From Cryptosporangium sp044454545 (GTDB lineage Bacteria > Actinomycetota > Actinomycetes > Mycobacteriales > Cryptosporangiaceae): a stretch of 64,000 nt of DNA. The position numbers and the translations under genes were made by a program. The number at the start of each line of letters is the position of its first letter. Position 1 is the stretch's first letter. Positions 40,219 to 49,347 of the stretch are shown here, piece after piece. Where the stretch lies: NCBI RefSeq assembly GCF_044454545.1, contig NZ_JBITDV010000006.1:310001-374000 (forward strand). The letters are read 5' to 3'. Under the pieces are notes generated by a model, which had not been told where the DNA came from, searched no databases, and saw only the letters and a program-made list of their open reading frames with translations.

Positions 40219-41015
40219 ACAACCTGTATCGCGAGCTCGCGCCGATCTCCGACGCCGCCTGGGCCGACCTCGAGACCGAGGCCCGCCGGACGTTCACCCG
40301 CCACGTGGCCGCCCGCCGGGTCGTCGACGTGCTCGGTCCGTCCGGCGAGGAGCTGTCGGCCGTCGGCACCGGTCACCTGTCCGACCTCGTCGCACCGGCC
40401 GAGGGTGTGCGGGCCCGTAGCCGGGTCGTGCAGCCGCTGGTCGAGTTCCGGGTCCCGTTCGTCGTCGACCGGCAGTCGGTGGACGACGTGGAGCGCGGCG
40501 CCAAGGATGCCGACTGGCAGCCGGTCAAGGACGCCGCGAAGGCGCTGGCGTTCGCGGAAGACCGGGCGATCCTCGACGGGTACACGGCGGCCGGCATCGT
40601 CGGCGTGCGGCCGGGCAGCACGAACGCGAAGATCGCGCTGCCCGACGACGTCCGGGAGTACCCCAACGCGGTCGCGCAGGCGATCTCGTCGCTGCGCCTG
40701 GCCGGGGTCGACGGGTCGTACAGCCTGCTGCTCTCGGCCGAGGCCTACACCGCGGTCGCCGAGACCGCCGACCACGGCTACCCGATCCACGAGCACATCG
40801 CCCGGGTGCTCCGCGACGGCGAGATCATCTGGGCGCCGGCCATCGAAGGCGCGGTCGTGCTGTCGACCCGCGGGGGCGACTACGAGCTGCACCTCGGCCA
40901 GGACGTGTCGATCGGGTACCTCTCGCACGACGCGAACTCGATCGAGCTGTACTTCCAGGAGTCGCTGACGTTCCTGGTGCAGACCGGGGAGGCCTCGGTC
41001 GACCTCACCGCGTGA
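40215..41015 (+). CDS. Family 1 encapsulin shell protein
   Basis: A 266-residue HK97-fold protein: NNLYRELAPISDAAWADLETEARRTFTRHVAARRVVDVLGP, LVEFRVPFVVDRQSVDDVERGAKDADWQPVKDAAKALAFAEDRAI, and IGYLSHDANSIELYFQESLTFLVQT are diagnostic of encapsulin. Sixty copies would form an approximately 24 nm compartment around DyP. Such systems are linked to oxidative stress resistance. No second cargo (ferritin, rubrerythrin) is next to it. Confidence 0.94.
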   Translation: MNNLYRELAPISDAAWADLETEARRTFTRHVAARRVVDVLGPSGEELSAVGTGHLSDLVAPAEGVRARSRVVQPLVEFRVPFVVDRQSVDDVERGAKDADWQPVKDAAKALAFAEDRAILDGYTAAGIVGVRPGSTNAKIALPDDVREYPNAVAQAISSLRLAGVDGSYSLLLSAEAYTAVAETADHGYPIHEHIARVLRDGEIIWAPAIEGAVVLSTRGGDYELHLGQDVSIGYLSHDANSIELYFQESLTFLVQTGEASVDLTA

Positions 41016-41207
41016 CCGCGAACGTCGCGGGCACCCGCAGGTCCATCCCCCATTCTGGCGCCCCGCGCCGGCGCGAGGGCTCGGTCTGAAGCGCGCGGCC
41101 GGCCAGAACACCGTGGTCGATCAGGACCGAAGTGCCGGCCCGCGCCGTTCCCGGACGGTGCGGCGCGGGCCGGTGGCTCAGCAACCCTCAGCAACCCTCA
41201 GGCGTGT

Positions 41208-42743
41208 TCAAGACGCATACTCCTCGCGCAGCTTCCCCTTGACCAGCTTCCCGGTCGGCGTCCGCGGAAGAGCGTCGGTGAACTCGATCCGGCGCGGGAC
41301 CTTGAAGCCGGCCAGCCGCGCCCGTGCGAACTCGGCGATCGACTCCCGGGTCTCGTCCGAGGCGTCCCCCGAGGAGACGAGCTCCACCACCGCCAGCACG
41401 GACTCGCCGAACTCCGGATCCGGCACCCCGATCACCGCCGAGTCCAGCACCAGCGGGTGCTGCAGCAGCACGTCCTCGATCTCCTGCGGGTAGATGTTCA
41501 CCCCGCCGGAGATGATCGTGAACGCCTTGCGGTCGCTCAGGAACAGGTAGCCCTCGTCGTCGACGTAGCCCACGTCGCCGACCGTCGTCCACGTCGGGTG
41601 GGCCGGGTGCTGCGCGCTGCGGGTCTTCTCCGGGTCGTTGTGGTAGCTGAACGGCAGGTCGTCGCGCTCGAAGTAGATCAGCCCGGGCCGGCCGTCGGGC
41701 AGGATGTTGCCGTCGTCGTCGCAGATCCGCGGGACGCCGATCATCGGCCGGCCGACCGCACCCGGATGCTTGAGCCACTCTTCGGACCCGATGAACGTGC
41801 CGCCCGCACCCTCGGTGGACGCGTAGTACTCCTCGAGGATCGGCCCCCACCACTCGATCATCGAGCGCTTCACCTCGACCGGGCAGGGCGCGGCCGCGTG
41901 GATCGCGGTCCGGTGGGAGCTCAGGTCGAAGCCGCCGCGGATCGAGACCGGCAGCCGCAGCATCCGGACGAAGTGCGTCGGCACCCACTGGCTGTGCGTC
42001 ACGCGGTGGTGGGCGATGGCCCGGATCGCGCGCTCGGCGTCGAACGACGGCATCACGACGACCGTGCCGCCGAGGCTGGTGACGACCATTCCGAACCGCA
42101 GCGGCGCCGCGTGGTACAGCGGCGCGGGAGACAGGTACACGGAGTTCCGGTCGAACCCGTACAGCGGCCCGAACACCCCGACGTACGGGTCACCGGGCTC
42201 GTGGACCTGGCGGTCGGGCAGGACGGGTTTGATGCCCTTCGGTCGTCCGGTGGTGCCCGACGAGTAGAGCATGTCGCCGCCGCGGGGCTGGTCCGCGGCC
42301 GGCTCGGGGGAGGCCGCGGCGAGGAACTCCTCGTAGCCGGCGTAGTCGGGGTCGGGCCCGCCCCCGATCAGTACCCGGGTGTGCAGCGCCGGCACGTCGT
42401 TCTCCGCCAGCGGCTTCAGCCCCGCCGACACGACCAGCGCCGAGGCGCCGCAGTCGGCCAGGATGTAGGCGACCTCGGGCTTCGCCAGGTGCCAGTTGAC
42501 CGCGGTCAGGTAGAGCCCGGACCGTAAGCAGGCCCAATACACCTCGAACACGCGCGGGCTGTTCTCGGTCAGCAGCGCGACGACGTCCCCCGGACGCAAC
42601 CCGGCCGCGGTGAACGCGTTGGCCAGACGGACGGACCGGTCCTCCAGCTGGGCGTACGTGAGGATCTCGCTGTCGTCCTCCATCACGACGGCGGGCTTGT
42701 CGGGGGAGGAGGCGACAAAGGCTCCTGGGTACACGGGCAACAC
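41208..42743 (-). CDS. Acyl-CoA synthetase (FadD-like AMP ligase)
   Basis: A 511-residue adenylate-forming enzyme: MLYSSGTTGRPKGI is the P-loop, EEYYASTEGAGGT the A5 motif, VGDVGYVDDEGYLFLSDRKAFTI the A7/A8 motif and TPTGKLVKGKLR the C-terminal Lys motif. Activates a carboxylic acid to its CoA thioester; substrate unknown, fatty acid or aryl acid. GTG start at 42743. Separated by about 100 bp from the methyltransferase gene upstream. Confidence 0.88.
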   Translation of the reverse strand: MLPVYPGAFVASSPDKPAVVMEDDSEILTYAQLEDRSVRLANAFTAAGLRPGDVVALLTENSPRVFEVYWACLRSGLYLTAVNWHLAKPEVAYILADCGASALVVSAGLKPLAENDVPALHTRVLIGGGPDPDYAGYEEFLAAASPEPAADQPRGGDMLYSSGTTGRPKGIKPVLPDRQVHEPGDPYVGVFGPLYGFDRNSVYLSPAPLYHAAPLRFGMVVTSLGGTVVVMPSFDAERAIRAIAHHRVTHSQWVPTHFVRMLRLPVSIRGGFDLSSHRTAIHAAAPCPVEVKRSMIEWWGPILEEYYASTEGAGGTFIGSEEWLKHPGAVGRPMIGVPRICDDDGNILPDGRPGLIYFERDDLPFSYHNDPEKTRSAQHPAHPTWTTVGDVGYVDDEGYLFLSDRKAFTIISGGVNIYPQEIEDVLLQHPLVLDSAVIGVPDPEFGESVLAVVELVSSGDASDETRESIAEFARARLAGFKVPRRIEFTDALPRTPTGKLVKGKLREEYAS

Positions 42744-42847
42744 CTCGCGCGATCAGACGGTCGAGCCGTGGCCCAGGCATCGTGACGCGCACCACAGGTC
42801 CCTGTCGAGAGTCCCGGTTGACTTTGCTGCCCTCTCCGCGTCCGGAA

Positions 42848-43414
42848 TCAGGGTTTGCGGGCGCGGAAGCGAAAGCTGCCGGTGCCCTTCGAGACCTCGG
42901 CCGTCCCGAAACCGGCGGCCGTGAGGCGGTCCGGCAGGCGGTCCGGGTCGACGGTGACGTTCGTGTCGCCGAGGTGCAGGAAGCGGAAGCGGGCACTGGT
43001 CGTGCTGTCCGATCCCGCGAACAGACCGCCCGGCCGGAGCACCCGGCAGGCCTCGGCGAACAGCCGGTCCTGGGCCGCGGCCGAGGGCACGTGGTGCAGC
43101 ATCGTGAAACAGACGACCCCGTCGAACGAGTCGTCCGGGAACTCCAGCGCGGTGGCGTCGCCGGTGACGATCGTCGCCCGGCCGCCGAACTCCCGGCGCA
43201 GCCGGTCGGCCGAGCCCGGGTCGACCTCGACCGCGGTCAGGTGCGGCACGTTCCCGACCAGAACGCGGGTCGTGGCGCCGAACCCGGGCCCGATCTCCAG
43301 CACGTCCCGGCCGAGCTCGACATCCTTCAGTGCCCAGGGCAGGAGCAGGTCCCGGACCTTCGCGGCCCACTTGTCGGAGCTGCACAGCGTGCGGTGCATC
43401 CAGTTCATCGGCAT
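42848..43414 (-). CDS. Class I SAM-dependent methyltransferase
   Basis: A 188-residue compact methyltransferase: VLEIGPGFGATTRVL motif I, VEVDPGSADRLR, LEFPDDSFDGVVCFTMLHHV and RVLRPGGLFAGSDS. N-terminal NWMHRTLCSSDKWAAKV is typical of a small actinobacterial group. Divergent from an AraC regulator gene, which may control it. Confidence 0.83.
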   Translation of the reverse strand: MPMNWMHRTLCSSDKWAAKVRDLLLPWALKDVELGRDVLEIGPGFGATTRVLVGNVPHLTAVEVDPGSADRLRREFGGRATIVTGDATALEFPDDSFDGVVCFTMLHHVPSAAAQDRLFAEACRVLRPGGLFAGSDSTTSARFRFLHLGDTNVTVDPDRLPDRLTAAGFGTAEVSKGTGSFRFRARKP

Positions 43415-43469
43415 GGAGGGACGCTACGGCCGGTGGGTTCACGGCCGCGATGCGCTAGCTTGCCAAGTC

Positions 43470-44240
43470 ATGTCGCGTACTGGCCACCGGATCGCCTGGG
43501 ACACCGCTCCCGGGGCGGTCGTCGTCGGTGACTTCGAACTCGCCGGCGGCCAGTGGTTCCCGCCGCACCGGCACTCGGTGCACCAGCTGGTCTGGTCACG
43601 GTCGGGCGTCGGCAGCGTCCGGATCGAAGACTCGACCTGGTTCCTGCCGCCGACGCTGGCGCTCTGGATCCCGGCCGGGACCGTGCACTCCACCGGCGCG
43701 GTGGACCCGGCGTTCACCCGCAGCCCCTACTTCCTGCCGGAGCGGTGCCCGGTGGACTGGCCGGAGCCCACCGTCGTCGGGGTCTCCCAGCTGCTGGCGT
43801 CGCTCATCGACCACCTGGCCGACTTCGGGCTCGCGGCCGAACAGCGCCTCCGCGCCGAGGCGGTGGTGTTCGACATGCTCCGTCCTCTCGCGATCGTGAC
43901 CCTTCCGCTTCCGATGCCGTCGGACGCCAGGGCCGCGGCGGTGGCGTCGGCCCTGATCGACGATCCGGCCGACGTCCGGACGCTCGATCAGTGGGGTCTC
44001 GTGGTCGGTGCGAGCGCACGGACCCTGCGCCGGCTGTTCCTGGACGGCACCGGGCTCTCGTTCGGACGGTGGCGGACGCACGCCCGGCTGCGGTCGGTGA
44101 TGCCGGTGCTGGCCGCGGGGCTGCCGGTGGCCGCGGCGGCCCGGCGAGCCGGGTACGGGTCGCCGAGCGCGTTCGTGGCGGCGTTCCACCGGACGGTGGG
44201 GGTGGCGCCCGGGACATACTTCGGGCGTGAGCGAACCTGA
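43470..44240 (+). CDS. AraC family regulator
   Basis: A 256-residue regulator with an N-terminal cupin (FELAGGQWFPPHRHSVHQLVWSRSG, PAGTVHSTGAV) and a C-terminal AraC double helix-turn-helix (WGLVVGASARTLRRLFLDGTGLSFGRWRTHARLRSVMPVLAAGLPVAAAARRAGYGSPSAFVAAFHRTVGVAPGTYF). Divergent from the methyltransferase; the following GNAT gene starts inside its 3' end. Confidence 0.87.
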   Translation: MSRTGHRIAWDTAPGAVVVGDFELAGGQWFPPHRHSVHQLVWSRSGVGSVRIEDSTWFLPPTLALWIPAGTVHSTGAVDPAFTRSPYFLPERCPVDWPEPTVVGVSQLLASLIDHLADFGLAAEQRLRAEAVVFDMLRPLAIVTLPLPMPSDARAAAVASALIDDPADVRTLDQWGLVVGASARTLRRLFLDGTGLSFGRWRTHARLRSVMPVLAAGLPVAAAARRAGYGSPSAFVAAFHRTVGVAPGTYFGRERT

Positions 44241-44721
44241 ACCTGACCTCGTGCGCGGCGGCTTCGAACTCGTGGGCGACGTGGAACCTCTCTGGAAGGC
44301 ACTGCACCAGCACCATCAGCTGTGCCTGCCGGGTTTCGCCTATCACCCGGACGAGACGTCCTGGAACAACCGGCGCGACGAGTACCGGCGCTGGCTCGCC
44401 CGGCCGGACTCGTTCGTGCTGGTCGCCTACGCCGGCGGAGCCGCCGTCGGGTACGCGCTGGTGGAGGTCGTCGACGGGCCCGACGACACCTGGGTGACCG
44501 GCGACCGCGTGGCGGTGCTGCAGTCGCTGTCGATCGCCGAGAGCTTCCGCGGCCGGGGCCTCGGAACGGTGCTCGCCGAGCGCGTCGAGGCCGAGCTGGA
44601 CGCGCGCGGCGTCCACGACGTGATGATCGACGTCGTCGAGGGCAACACCGGCGCCGAACGCTTCTACGAGCGCCGCGGCTACCGGCGGGTGATGAGCATC
44701 TACGCGAAGTTCTCGGGCTGA
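44227..44721 (+). CDS. GNAT family N-acetyltransferase
   Basis: A 164-residue acetyltransferase: VLVAYAGGAAVGYALVEVV, LQSLSIAESFRGRGLGTVLAERVEAEL with the acetyl-CoA Q/RxxGxG/A loop, and NTGAERFYERRGYRRV. Substrate unknown. The GTG start lies within the AraC gene (14-bp overlap), so the two are co-transcribed; the 3' end overlaps the convergent MarR gene by 22 bp. Confidence 0.85.
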   Translation: MSEPEPDLVRGGFELVGDVEPLWKALHQHHQLCLPGFAYHPDETSWNNRRDEYRRWLARPDSFVLVAYAGGAAVGYALVEVVDGPDDTWVTGDRVAVLQSLSIAESFRGRGLGTVLAERVEAELDARGVHDVMIDVVEGNTGAERFYERRGYRRVMSIYAKFSG

Positions 44722-45206
44722 TCGGCCGCCGGCCGGGGGAGTGAGCCGGTCGCGAGGAGCTGGGTGTGGATCTGTTCCAGCGCGGTGGTGAGGCCGGGCA
44801 CCAGCGCCGGATCCACGCCGTCGAAGAACATCCGGCGGACCAGGGCGACGTGGCCGGGGGCGGCGCCGGTGAGCACCGCGCGGCCGGCCTCGGTCAGCAC
44901 CGCGTCGGTGGCCCGTCTGTCCTCGGTGGACGCGGCCCGCTCGATCAGGCCCCGGGTCGCCATCCGCTGCAGGTGGTGCGAGAGGCGGCTGCGCTCCCAG
45001 CCGATCAGGGCCGCCAGCGCGGTGATCCGCAGCCGCCGGCCGGGCGCCTCCGACAGCGCGTTCAGCACGTCGTAGTCCGAGAGCGACAGGTCGCTGTCGG
45101 CCAGCAGCTGACGGTTCATCTCGTAGTTCAGCCGCAGCATGACCCGCATGTACGCGAGCCACGTCCGCTGTTGCCCGGGATCGAGCCACTCGGCATTACG
45201 TGACAT
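44700..45206 (-). CDS. MarR family regulator
   Basis: A 168-residue MarR protein: LSLSDYDVLNALSEAPGRRLRITALAALIGWERSRLSHHLQRMATRGLIERAASTEDRRATDAVLTEAG covers the winged helix with the EDRR wing. It is divergent from a quinone oxidoreductase gene and its start codon lies within an 18-bp palindrome, so it probably represses itself and that gene until an electrophile or quinone binds. Confidence 0.88.
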   Translation of the reverse strand: MSRNAEWLDPGQQRTWLAYMRVMLRLNYEMNRQLLADSDLSLSDYDVLNALSEAPGRRLRITALAALIGWERSRLSHHLQRMATRGLIERAASTEDRRATDAVLTEAGRAVLTGAAPGHVALVRRMFFDGVDPALVPGLTTALEQIHTQLLATGSLPRPAADQPENFA

Positions 45207-45214
45207 GTCATGTA
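45197..45214. promoter_or_regulatory. MarR operator and promoter of the oxidoreductase gene
   Basis: TACgTGACATGTCAtGTA: a perfect TGACATGTCA core extended by TAC/GTA arms with one mismatched pair. It overlaps the MarR start codon. A -10-like TATTCT at 45213-45218 is 7 bp from the ATG of the oxidoreductase gene, so that mRNA may be leaderless and the operator would block polymerase directly. Confidence 0.6.
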
Positions 45215-45225
45215 TTCTCGCAGGT

Positions 45226-46110
45226 ATGTCCAGAGCTGTGGTGTTGCCGGGATACGGTGCGGCCGACGTGTTGGTCGTCTCCGACGTCGAGGTGCCGGAG
45301 CCGGGTGACGGCCAGATCCGCCTGCGGGTCCGCGCGGCCGGCGTCGGGCCGACCGACCTCGAGATCCGCCGCGGCGCCCTGCAGCAGGCGTTCCCGCTGA
45401 CGTTCCCGGCGGTGCTGGGCTTCGAGGCGGCCGGTGTCGTCGACGCGGTCGGGCCGGGCGTCACCGGCGTCCGGGCGGGCGACGAGGTCGCGGCCCTCCT
45501 GCCCCGCCTCGGCGGCTACGGCGAGTACGTGCTCGCGTCGATCTGGGCGCCGAAGCCCGCGGCGGTCGGCTGGGCCGACGCGGCCGCGCTCCCGGCGTCG
45601 GCCGAGGCCGCGGTCGGGATCGTCCGCCAGACCGGGGTGACGGCCGGTGACACGGTGCTGGTCCTCGGCGGTGGCGGCTCGGTCGGGCTGATCGCCGTGC
45701 AGCTCGCGGTCGCCGCCGGGGCGCGGGTGCTCTCGGTCGTCGGCGCGCGTGACGAACGGTTGACCGCCGAGATCGGCGCGGAACCGATCCGCTACGACCG
45801 CGGCCTCGCCGCCCAGGTCGGCGCACCCGTCGACGTCCTGCTGGACGCCGCCGGGCACGGCCTGGCCGAGGCAGTGACGCTGGTCGAGCACCCGGAACGG
45901 GCGATAACGCTGGCGGGCCACACCGCCGGGGTCCGGTTCTCCGCGCCGACGCCCGACCGCGCGCCGGACGCGCTCGACGTCACGCTTGCGCTGCTCGCAT
46001 CCGGTGACCTCCGGCTCCGCGACCGGCGCGAGTTCCCGCTGGACGACGCGGCGGATGCCCACGCTGCGCTGGAGGGCGGCCTGCGCGCGAAAGTGGTACT
46101 GCTCAGCTGA
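45226..46110 (+). CDS. Quinone oxidoreductase-like MDR enzyme
   Basis: A 294-residue zinc-independent medium-chain reductase: RVRAAGVGPTDLEIRRGALQ, VLGFEAAGVVDAVGPGV, VLVLGGGGSVGLIAVQLAVAAGARVLSVVGA (NADPH domain) and LRAKVVLL at the end. Related enzymes reduce quinones or enones. There is no good RBS; only CAGGT precedes the ATG, consistent with a leaderless transcript. Controlled by the divergent MarR. Confidence 0.87.
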   Translation: MSRAVVLPGYGAADVLVVSDVEVPEPGDGQIRLRVRAAGVGPTDLEIRRGALQQAFPLTFPAVLGFEAAGVVDAVGPGVTGVRAGDEVAALLPRLGGYGEYVLASIWAPKPAAVGWADAAALPASAEAAVGIVRQTGVTAGDTVLVLGGGGSVGLIAVQLAVAAGARVLSVVGARDERLTAEIGAEPIRYDRGLAAQVGAPVDVLLDAAGHGLAEAVTLVEHPERAITLAGHTAGVRFSAPTPDRAPDALDVTLALLASGDLRLRDRREFPLDDAADAHAALEGGLRAKVVLLS

Positions 46111-47056
46111 AGCGGGGCAGCACGTCCTTCTGCCAGGCGGCGAAAAACGCGTCCTGGTCGGAGCCGATCTGCTGGACGTACACCTCGTCGAAGCCCGCGT
46201 CGACGTACTGCTGCACCGACTTCGCGTGCGCGTCGAGGTCGGGCCCGAGCGGCAGCGGCGAGGAGTCGATGATCTCCTCGGTGATCAGCTCCGACGCCTG
46301 CTCGAACAGGAGCGGGGTCGCCAGCTCCTGGGCCAGCTGCCCGGGCAGCTGCTCGTTCGGCCAGAGCCGGTGCACGGTCTTCACCGCGGACGCCCGGTCG
46401 GGCGCGTAACAGACCTTCATCCCGCCCTGGATCGGTCCCTTCCCGCCGGCCTCGCGGTAGGTCTCGACCAGCGAGGAATCCGGCTGCGTCGTGCAGAGCC
46501 CGTCGCCGATCTCGGCGGCCAGCGAGGCCGCCTGCGGACCGAACGCCGACACGTAGATCGGCACCGGCTGCTCCGGCAACGTGTAGATCCGGGCGTTCTC
46601 CACCGCGTAGTACTCGCCGTGATGCGTGACGATCTTCCCTCCGTGCAGTTCACGGATGACCGCGACTGCCTCCTCGAGCATCTCCTGGCGCACTCCGGCC
46701 GGCGGCCACGCGTCCCCCAGGATGTGTTCGTTGAGAGCCTCGCCTGAGCCGACGCCGAGCACGAAACGGCCCTGCAGTTGCACCGCGGCCGTGGCCGCGG
46801 CCTGGGCGATGATCGCCGGATGGATCCGGACGGTCGGGCAGGTGACGGCCGTGGTGACCGGCAGTGACGTGGCCTCCGACAGCGCGCCGATCACCGACCA
46901 GACGAACGGGCTCTGCCCCTGCTCGCCGTTCCACGGATGGAAGTGGTCGGAGATCCAGAGCCGGGTGAAGCCAGCCTGCTCGGCCTTCCGCGCCTGATCA
47001 ACCAGCTCACGGGGGCCGAACTCCTCGCAGGACAGGAAGTATCCGATGCTCACCAT
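46103..47056 (-). CDS. LLM-class F420-dependent oxidoreductase
   Basis: A 317-residue luciferase-like TIM-barrel protein: FGPRELVDQARKAEQAGFTRLWISDHFHPW at the start, VGSGEALNEHILGDAWP, PIYVSAFGPQAASLAAEIGDG and DEVYVQQIGSDQDAFF. This pattern fits the F420-dependent family near glucose-6-phosphate dehydrogenase (Fgd). Convergent with the MDR gene (8-bp overlap) and divergent from the catalase gene. Confidence 0.87.
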   Translation of the reverse strand: MVSIGYFLSCEEFGPRELVDQARKAEQAGFTRLWISDHFHPWNGEQGQSPFVWSVIGALSEATSLPVTTAVTCPTVRIHPAIIAQAAATAAVQLQGRFVLGVGSGEALNEHILGDAWPPAGVRQEMLEEAVAVIRELHGGKIVTHHGEYYAVENARIYTLPEQPVPIYVSAFGPQAASLAAEIGDGLCTTQPDSSLVETYREAGGKGPIQGGMKVCYAPDRASAVKTVHRLWPNEQLPGQLAQELATPLLFEQASELITEEIIDSSPLPLGPDLDAHAKSVQQYVDAGFDEVYVQQIGSDQDAFFAAWQKDVLPRFS

Positions 47057-47162
47057 GGCCGTCGGTTGCCCGCTGCGGCGCGGTTGACACCCGGAGTTTG
47101 AAGCGGTTTCCCCCGGGCAACCGCTCGCGTCCGCACTGCACCGCTGCCCCTGGAGTGACCGC

Positions 47163-49271
47163 ATGCCTGCTCGTCCCCGCAAGAACCCCGACCAGGCCGC
47201 GCCGAAGCCGGTCAGCCCGACCGGCCGCACCGAGCGCGAACACCTGCTCGGCGGCGACCCGCGCGCGCAGGCGGGAGACCACCTGACGACCGCACAGGGC
47301 CTCCGGCTCTCCGACACCGACCACTCGCTCAAAGCCGGTCCGCGCGGACCGTCGCTGCTCGAAGACCACCACCTGCGCGAGAAGATCACCCACTTCGACC
47401 ACGAGCGGATCCCGGAGCGGGTGGTCCACGCCCGCGGCGCGGCCGCGCACGGCAGGTTCGTCGCCTACGGCAACGCGGCCTCCGCCACGAAGGCGGGATT
47501 CCTGGCCGAGAAGGGCAAGGAGACCGACGTCTTCGTGCGGTTCTCCACCGTGCTGGGCTCCCGCGGGTCCGCGGACACGGTGCGCGACACCCGGGGGTTC
47601 GCCACCAAGTTCTACACCGACGAGGGGACGTTCGACCTGGTCGGAAACAACATCCCGGTGTTCTTCATCCAGGACGCGATCAAGTTCCCGGACATCATCC
47701 ACGCCGGCAAGCCGCACCCGGACCGCGAGATCCCGCAGGCACAGTCCGCGCACGACACGTTCTGGGACTTCGTCTCGCTGCACACCGAGGCGACGCACCA
47801 CGTGTTCTGGAACATGTCCGACCGGGGCATCCCGCGCTCGTACCGGACGATGGAGGGCTTCGGCGTCCACACGTTCCGGCTGGAGAACGCGGACGGGGAG
47901 ACGTGCCTGGCGAAGTTCCACTGGAAGCCGATCGCCGGGGTGCACTCGCTCGTCTGGGAGGAGGCGCAGATCGCCGCCGGTGTCGACCCGGACTACCACC
48001 GCCGCGACCTGGCCGACTCGATCGAGAACGGCGCGTTCCTCGAGTACGAGCTCGGGCTGCAGTTGCTTCCGGACTCCCCGGAGGAGACGTTCGAGGGCAT
48101 CGACCTGCTCGACCCGACCAAGCTCGTCCCGGAGGAGCTCGCGCCGGTGCAGCTCGTCGGCAAGCTGACGCTGGACCGGAACCCGACGAACTACTTCGCC
48201 GAGACCGAGCAGGTCGCGTTCCACCTCGGGAACCTGGTTCCCGGCATCCACGTGACGAACGACCCGCTGCTGCAGGGCCGCCTGTTCTCGTACGTCGACA
48301 CCCAGCTCACCCGGCTGGGCGGCCCGAACTTCCCGCAGCTGCCGATCAACCGGCCGCACACCGAGGTCAACGACAACCTCCGGGACGGGATGCACCAGAC
48401 CGCCGTGCACCGGGGGCTGGCGCCCTACCTGCCGAACTCGATCGACGGAGGCGGCCCGCTGACGACGGACGGATACGTCGAGGTGCCGCGGCCGATCGCC
48501 GGGCAGGCGGTCCGGGAGAACCCGGCGTCGTTCGACGACCACTTCAGCCAGGCCGCGCTGTTCTACCACTCGCTGTCGGCGGTGGAGCAGGTGCACATCG
48601 CCGAGGCGTTCACGTTCGAGCTGGGCAAGTGCTACGAGCAGGCGATCAAGGAGCGGGAGCTCGAGGTGCTCGCGAAGGTCGACACGGCGCTGTGCGAGAC
48701 GGTGGCCGCCGGGCTGGGGCTGCCCGCGCCGACGGGCAAGCCGGTGACCCACGGGGAGATCTCGCTGGTGCTGTCGCAGATTCCGCCGGGTCCCGGGCCG
48801 ATCACCGGGCGGATCGTCGGCGTGGTCGCCGGGCCGGGCGCCGACCTCGGTGGGATCGAGGCGCTGCGGACCGCGATCGAGGCCGAAGGTGCGGTGCTGC
48901 GGGTGATCGCCCCGCAGGGCGGGATCCTCGGCAAGGGCAAGAACAAGCAGGTCGTCGAACGGACGTTCGTCACCGCGCGGTCGATCGAGTTCGACGCGGT
49001 CGTGGTGGCGTCCGGCGTGGCCGAGACGCCCGACGCGGGTGACATCAAGGCGCGGATCCTGCTGCTGGAGGCGTTCCGGCACTGCAAGGTGATCGGCGCG
49101 TGGGGCGACGGGGCGAAGGTGCTCGCGGGTGCCGGGATCAGCGGTCCGGGCGTCCTGCTGGCGGATTCGGCGGACGCCGACTTCGCCGCGGCGTTCGTGC
49201 GGAACGTCGGTCTGCACCGGGTGTGGGAGCGTGCCGACGCCGTGATGGCGTCGCAGGTCCCGCCGGCCTGA
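47163..49271 (+). CDS. katE: Large-subunit catalase (clade II, KatE type)
   Basis: A 702-residue heme catalase. VVHARGAAAHGRF holds the distal His, DLVGNNIPVFFIQD the conserved Asn, and RLFSYVDTQLTRLG the proximal heme-ligating Tyr. The additional C-terminal flavodoxin/GATase-like domain (GRIVGVVAGPGADLGGIEAL...VVVASGV) marks the large clade. Decomposes H2O2, usually in stationary phase or sporulation. GGAG is 7 nt before the ATG. Upstream TTGACA at 47084 may be part of its promoter. Confidence 0.93.
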   Translation: MPARPRKNPDQAAPKPVSPTGRTEREHLLGGDPRAQAGDHLTTAQGLRLSDTDHSLKAGPRGPSLLEDHHLREKITHFDHERIPERVVHARGAAAHGRFVAYGNAASATKAGFLAEKGKETDVFVRFSTVLGSRGSADTVRDTRGFATKFYTDEGTFDLVGNNIPVFFIQDAIKFPDIIHAGKPHPDREIPQAQSAHDTFWDFVSLHTEATHHVFWNMSDRGIPRSYRTMEGFGVHTFRLENADGETCLAKFHWKPIAGVHSLVWEEAQIAAGVDPDYHRRDLADSIENGAFLEYELGLQLLPDSPEETFEGIDLLDPTKLVPEELAPVQLVGKLTLDRNPTNYFAETEQVAFHLGNLVPGIHVTNDPLLQGRLFSYVDTQLTRLGGPNFPQLPINRPHTEVNDNLRDGMHQTAVHRGLAPYLPNSIDGGGPLTTDGYVEVPRPIAGQAVRENPASFDDHFSQAALFYHSLSAVEQVHIAEAFTFELGKCYEQAIKERELEVLAKVDTALCETVAAGLGLPAPTGKPVTHGEISLVLSQIPPGPGPITGRIVGVVAGPGADLGGIEALRTAIEAEGAVLRVIAPQGGILGKGKNKQVVERTFVTARSIEFDAVVVASGVAETPDAGDIKARILLLEAFRHCKVIGAWGDGAKVLAGAGISGPGVLLADSADADFAAAFVRNVGLHRVWERADAVMASQVPPA

Positions 49272-49325
49272 GCCGATCGGGGGCGCGGCCGCACGCCGGC
49301 CTGAGCCGATTGGGGCGCGGCCGCA
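49261..49325. repeat. 32/33-bp tandem duplication at the catalase stop codon
   Basis: The stretch 49261-49293, including the last codons and stop of katE and half of a terminator-like stem, is repeated almost exactly at 49294-49325 (one base shorter, one substitution). Confidence 0.8.
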
Positions 49326-49337
49326 CGGCCGCGCCCC
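49312..49337. terminator. Bidirectional GC-rich hairpin between katE and the glycan operon
   Basis: GGGGCGCGGCCG and its exact complement form a 12-bp stem with a CA loop, 40 bp after the katE stop and 10 bp before the end of the convergent pyruvyltransferase gene. Confidence 0.7.
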
Positions 49338-49347
49338 GGGACGCCGG

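Noticed and set aside
47007..49217. Minus-strand frame of 736 codons across the catalase
   Set aside because: Catalase motifs on the plus strand are continuous and the antisense frame has no recognisable domain.
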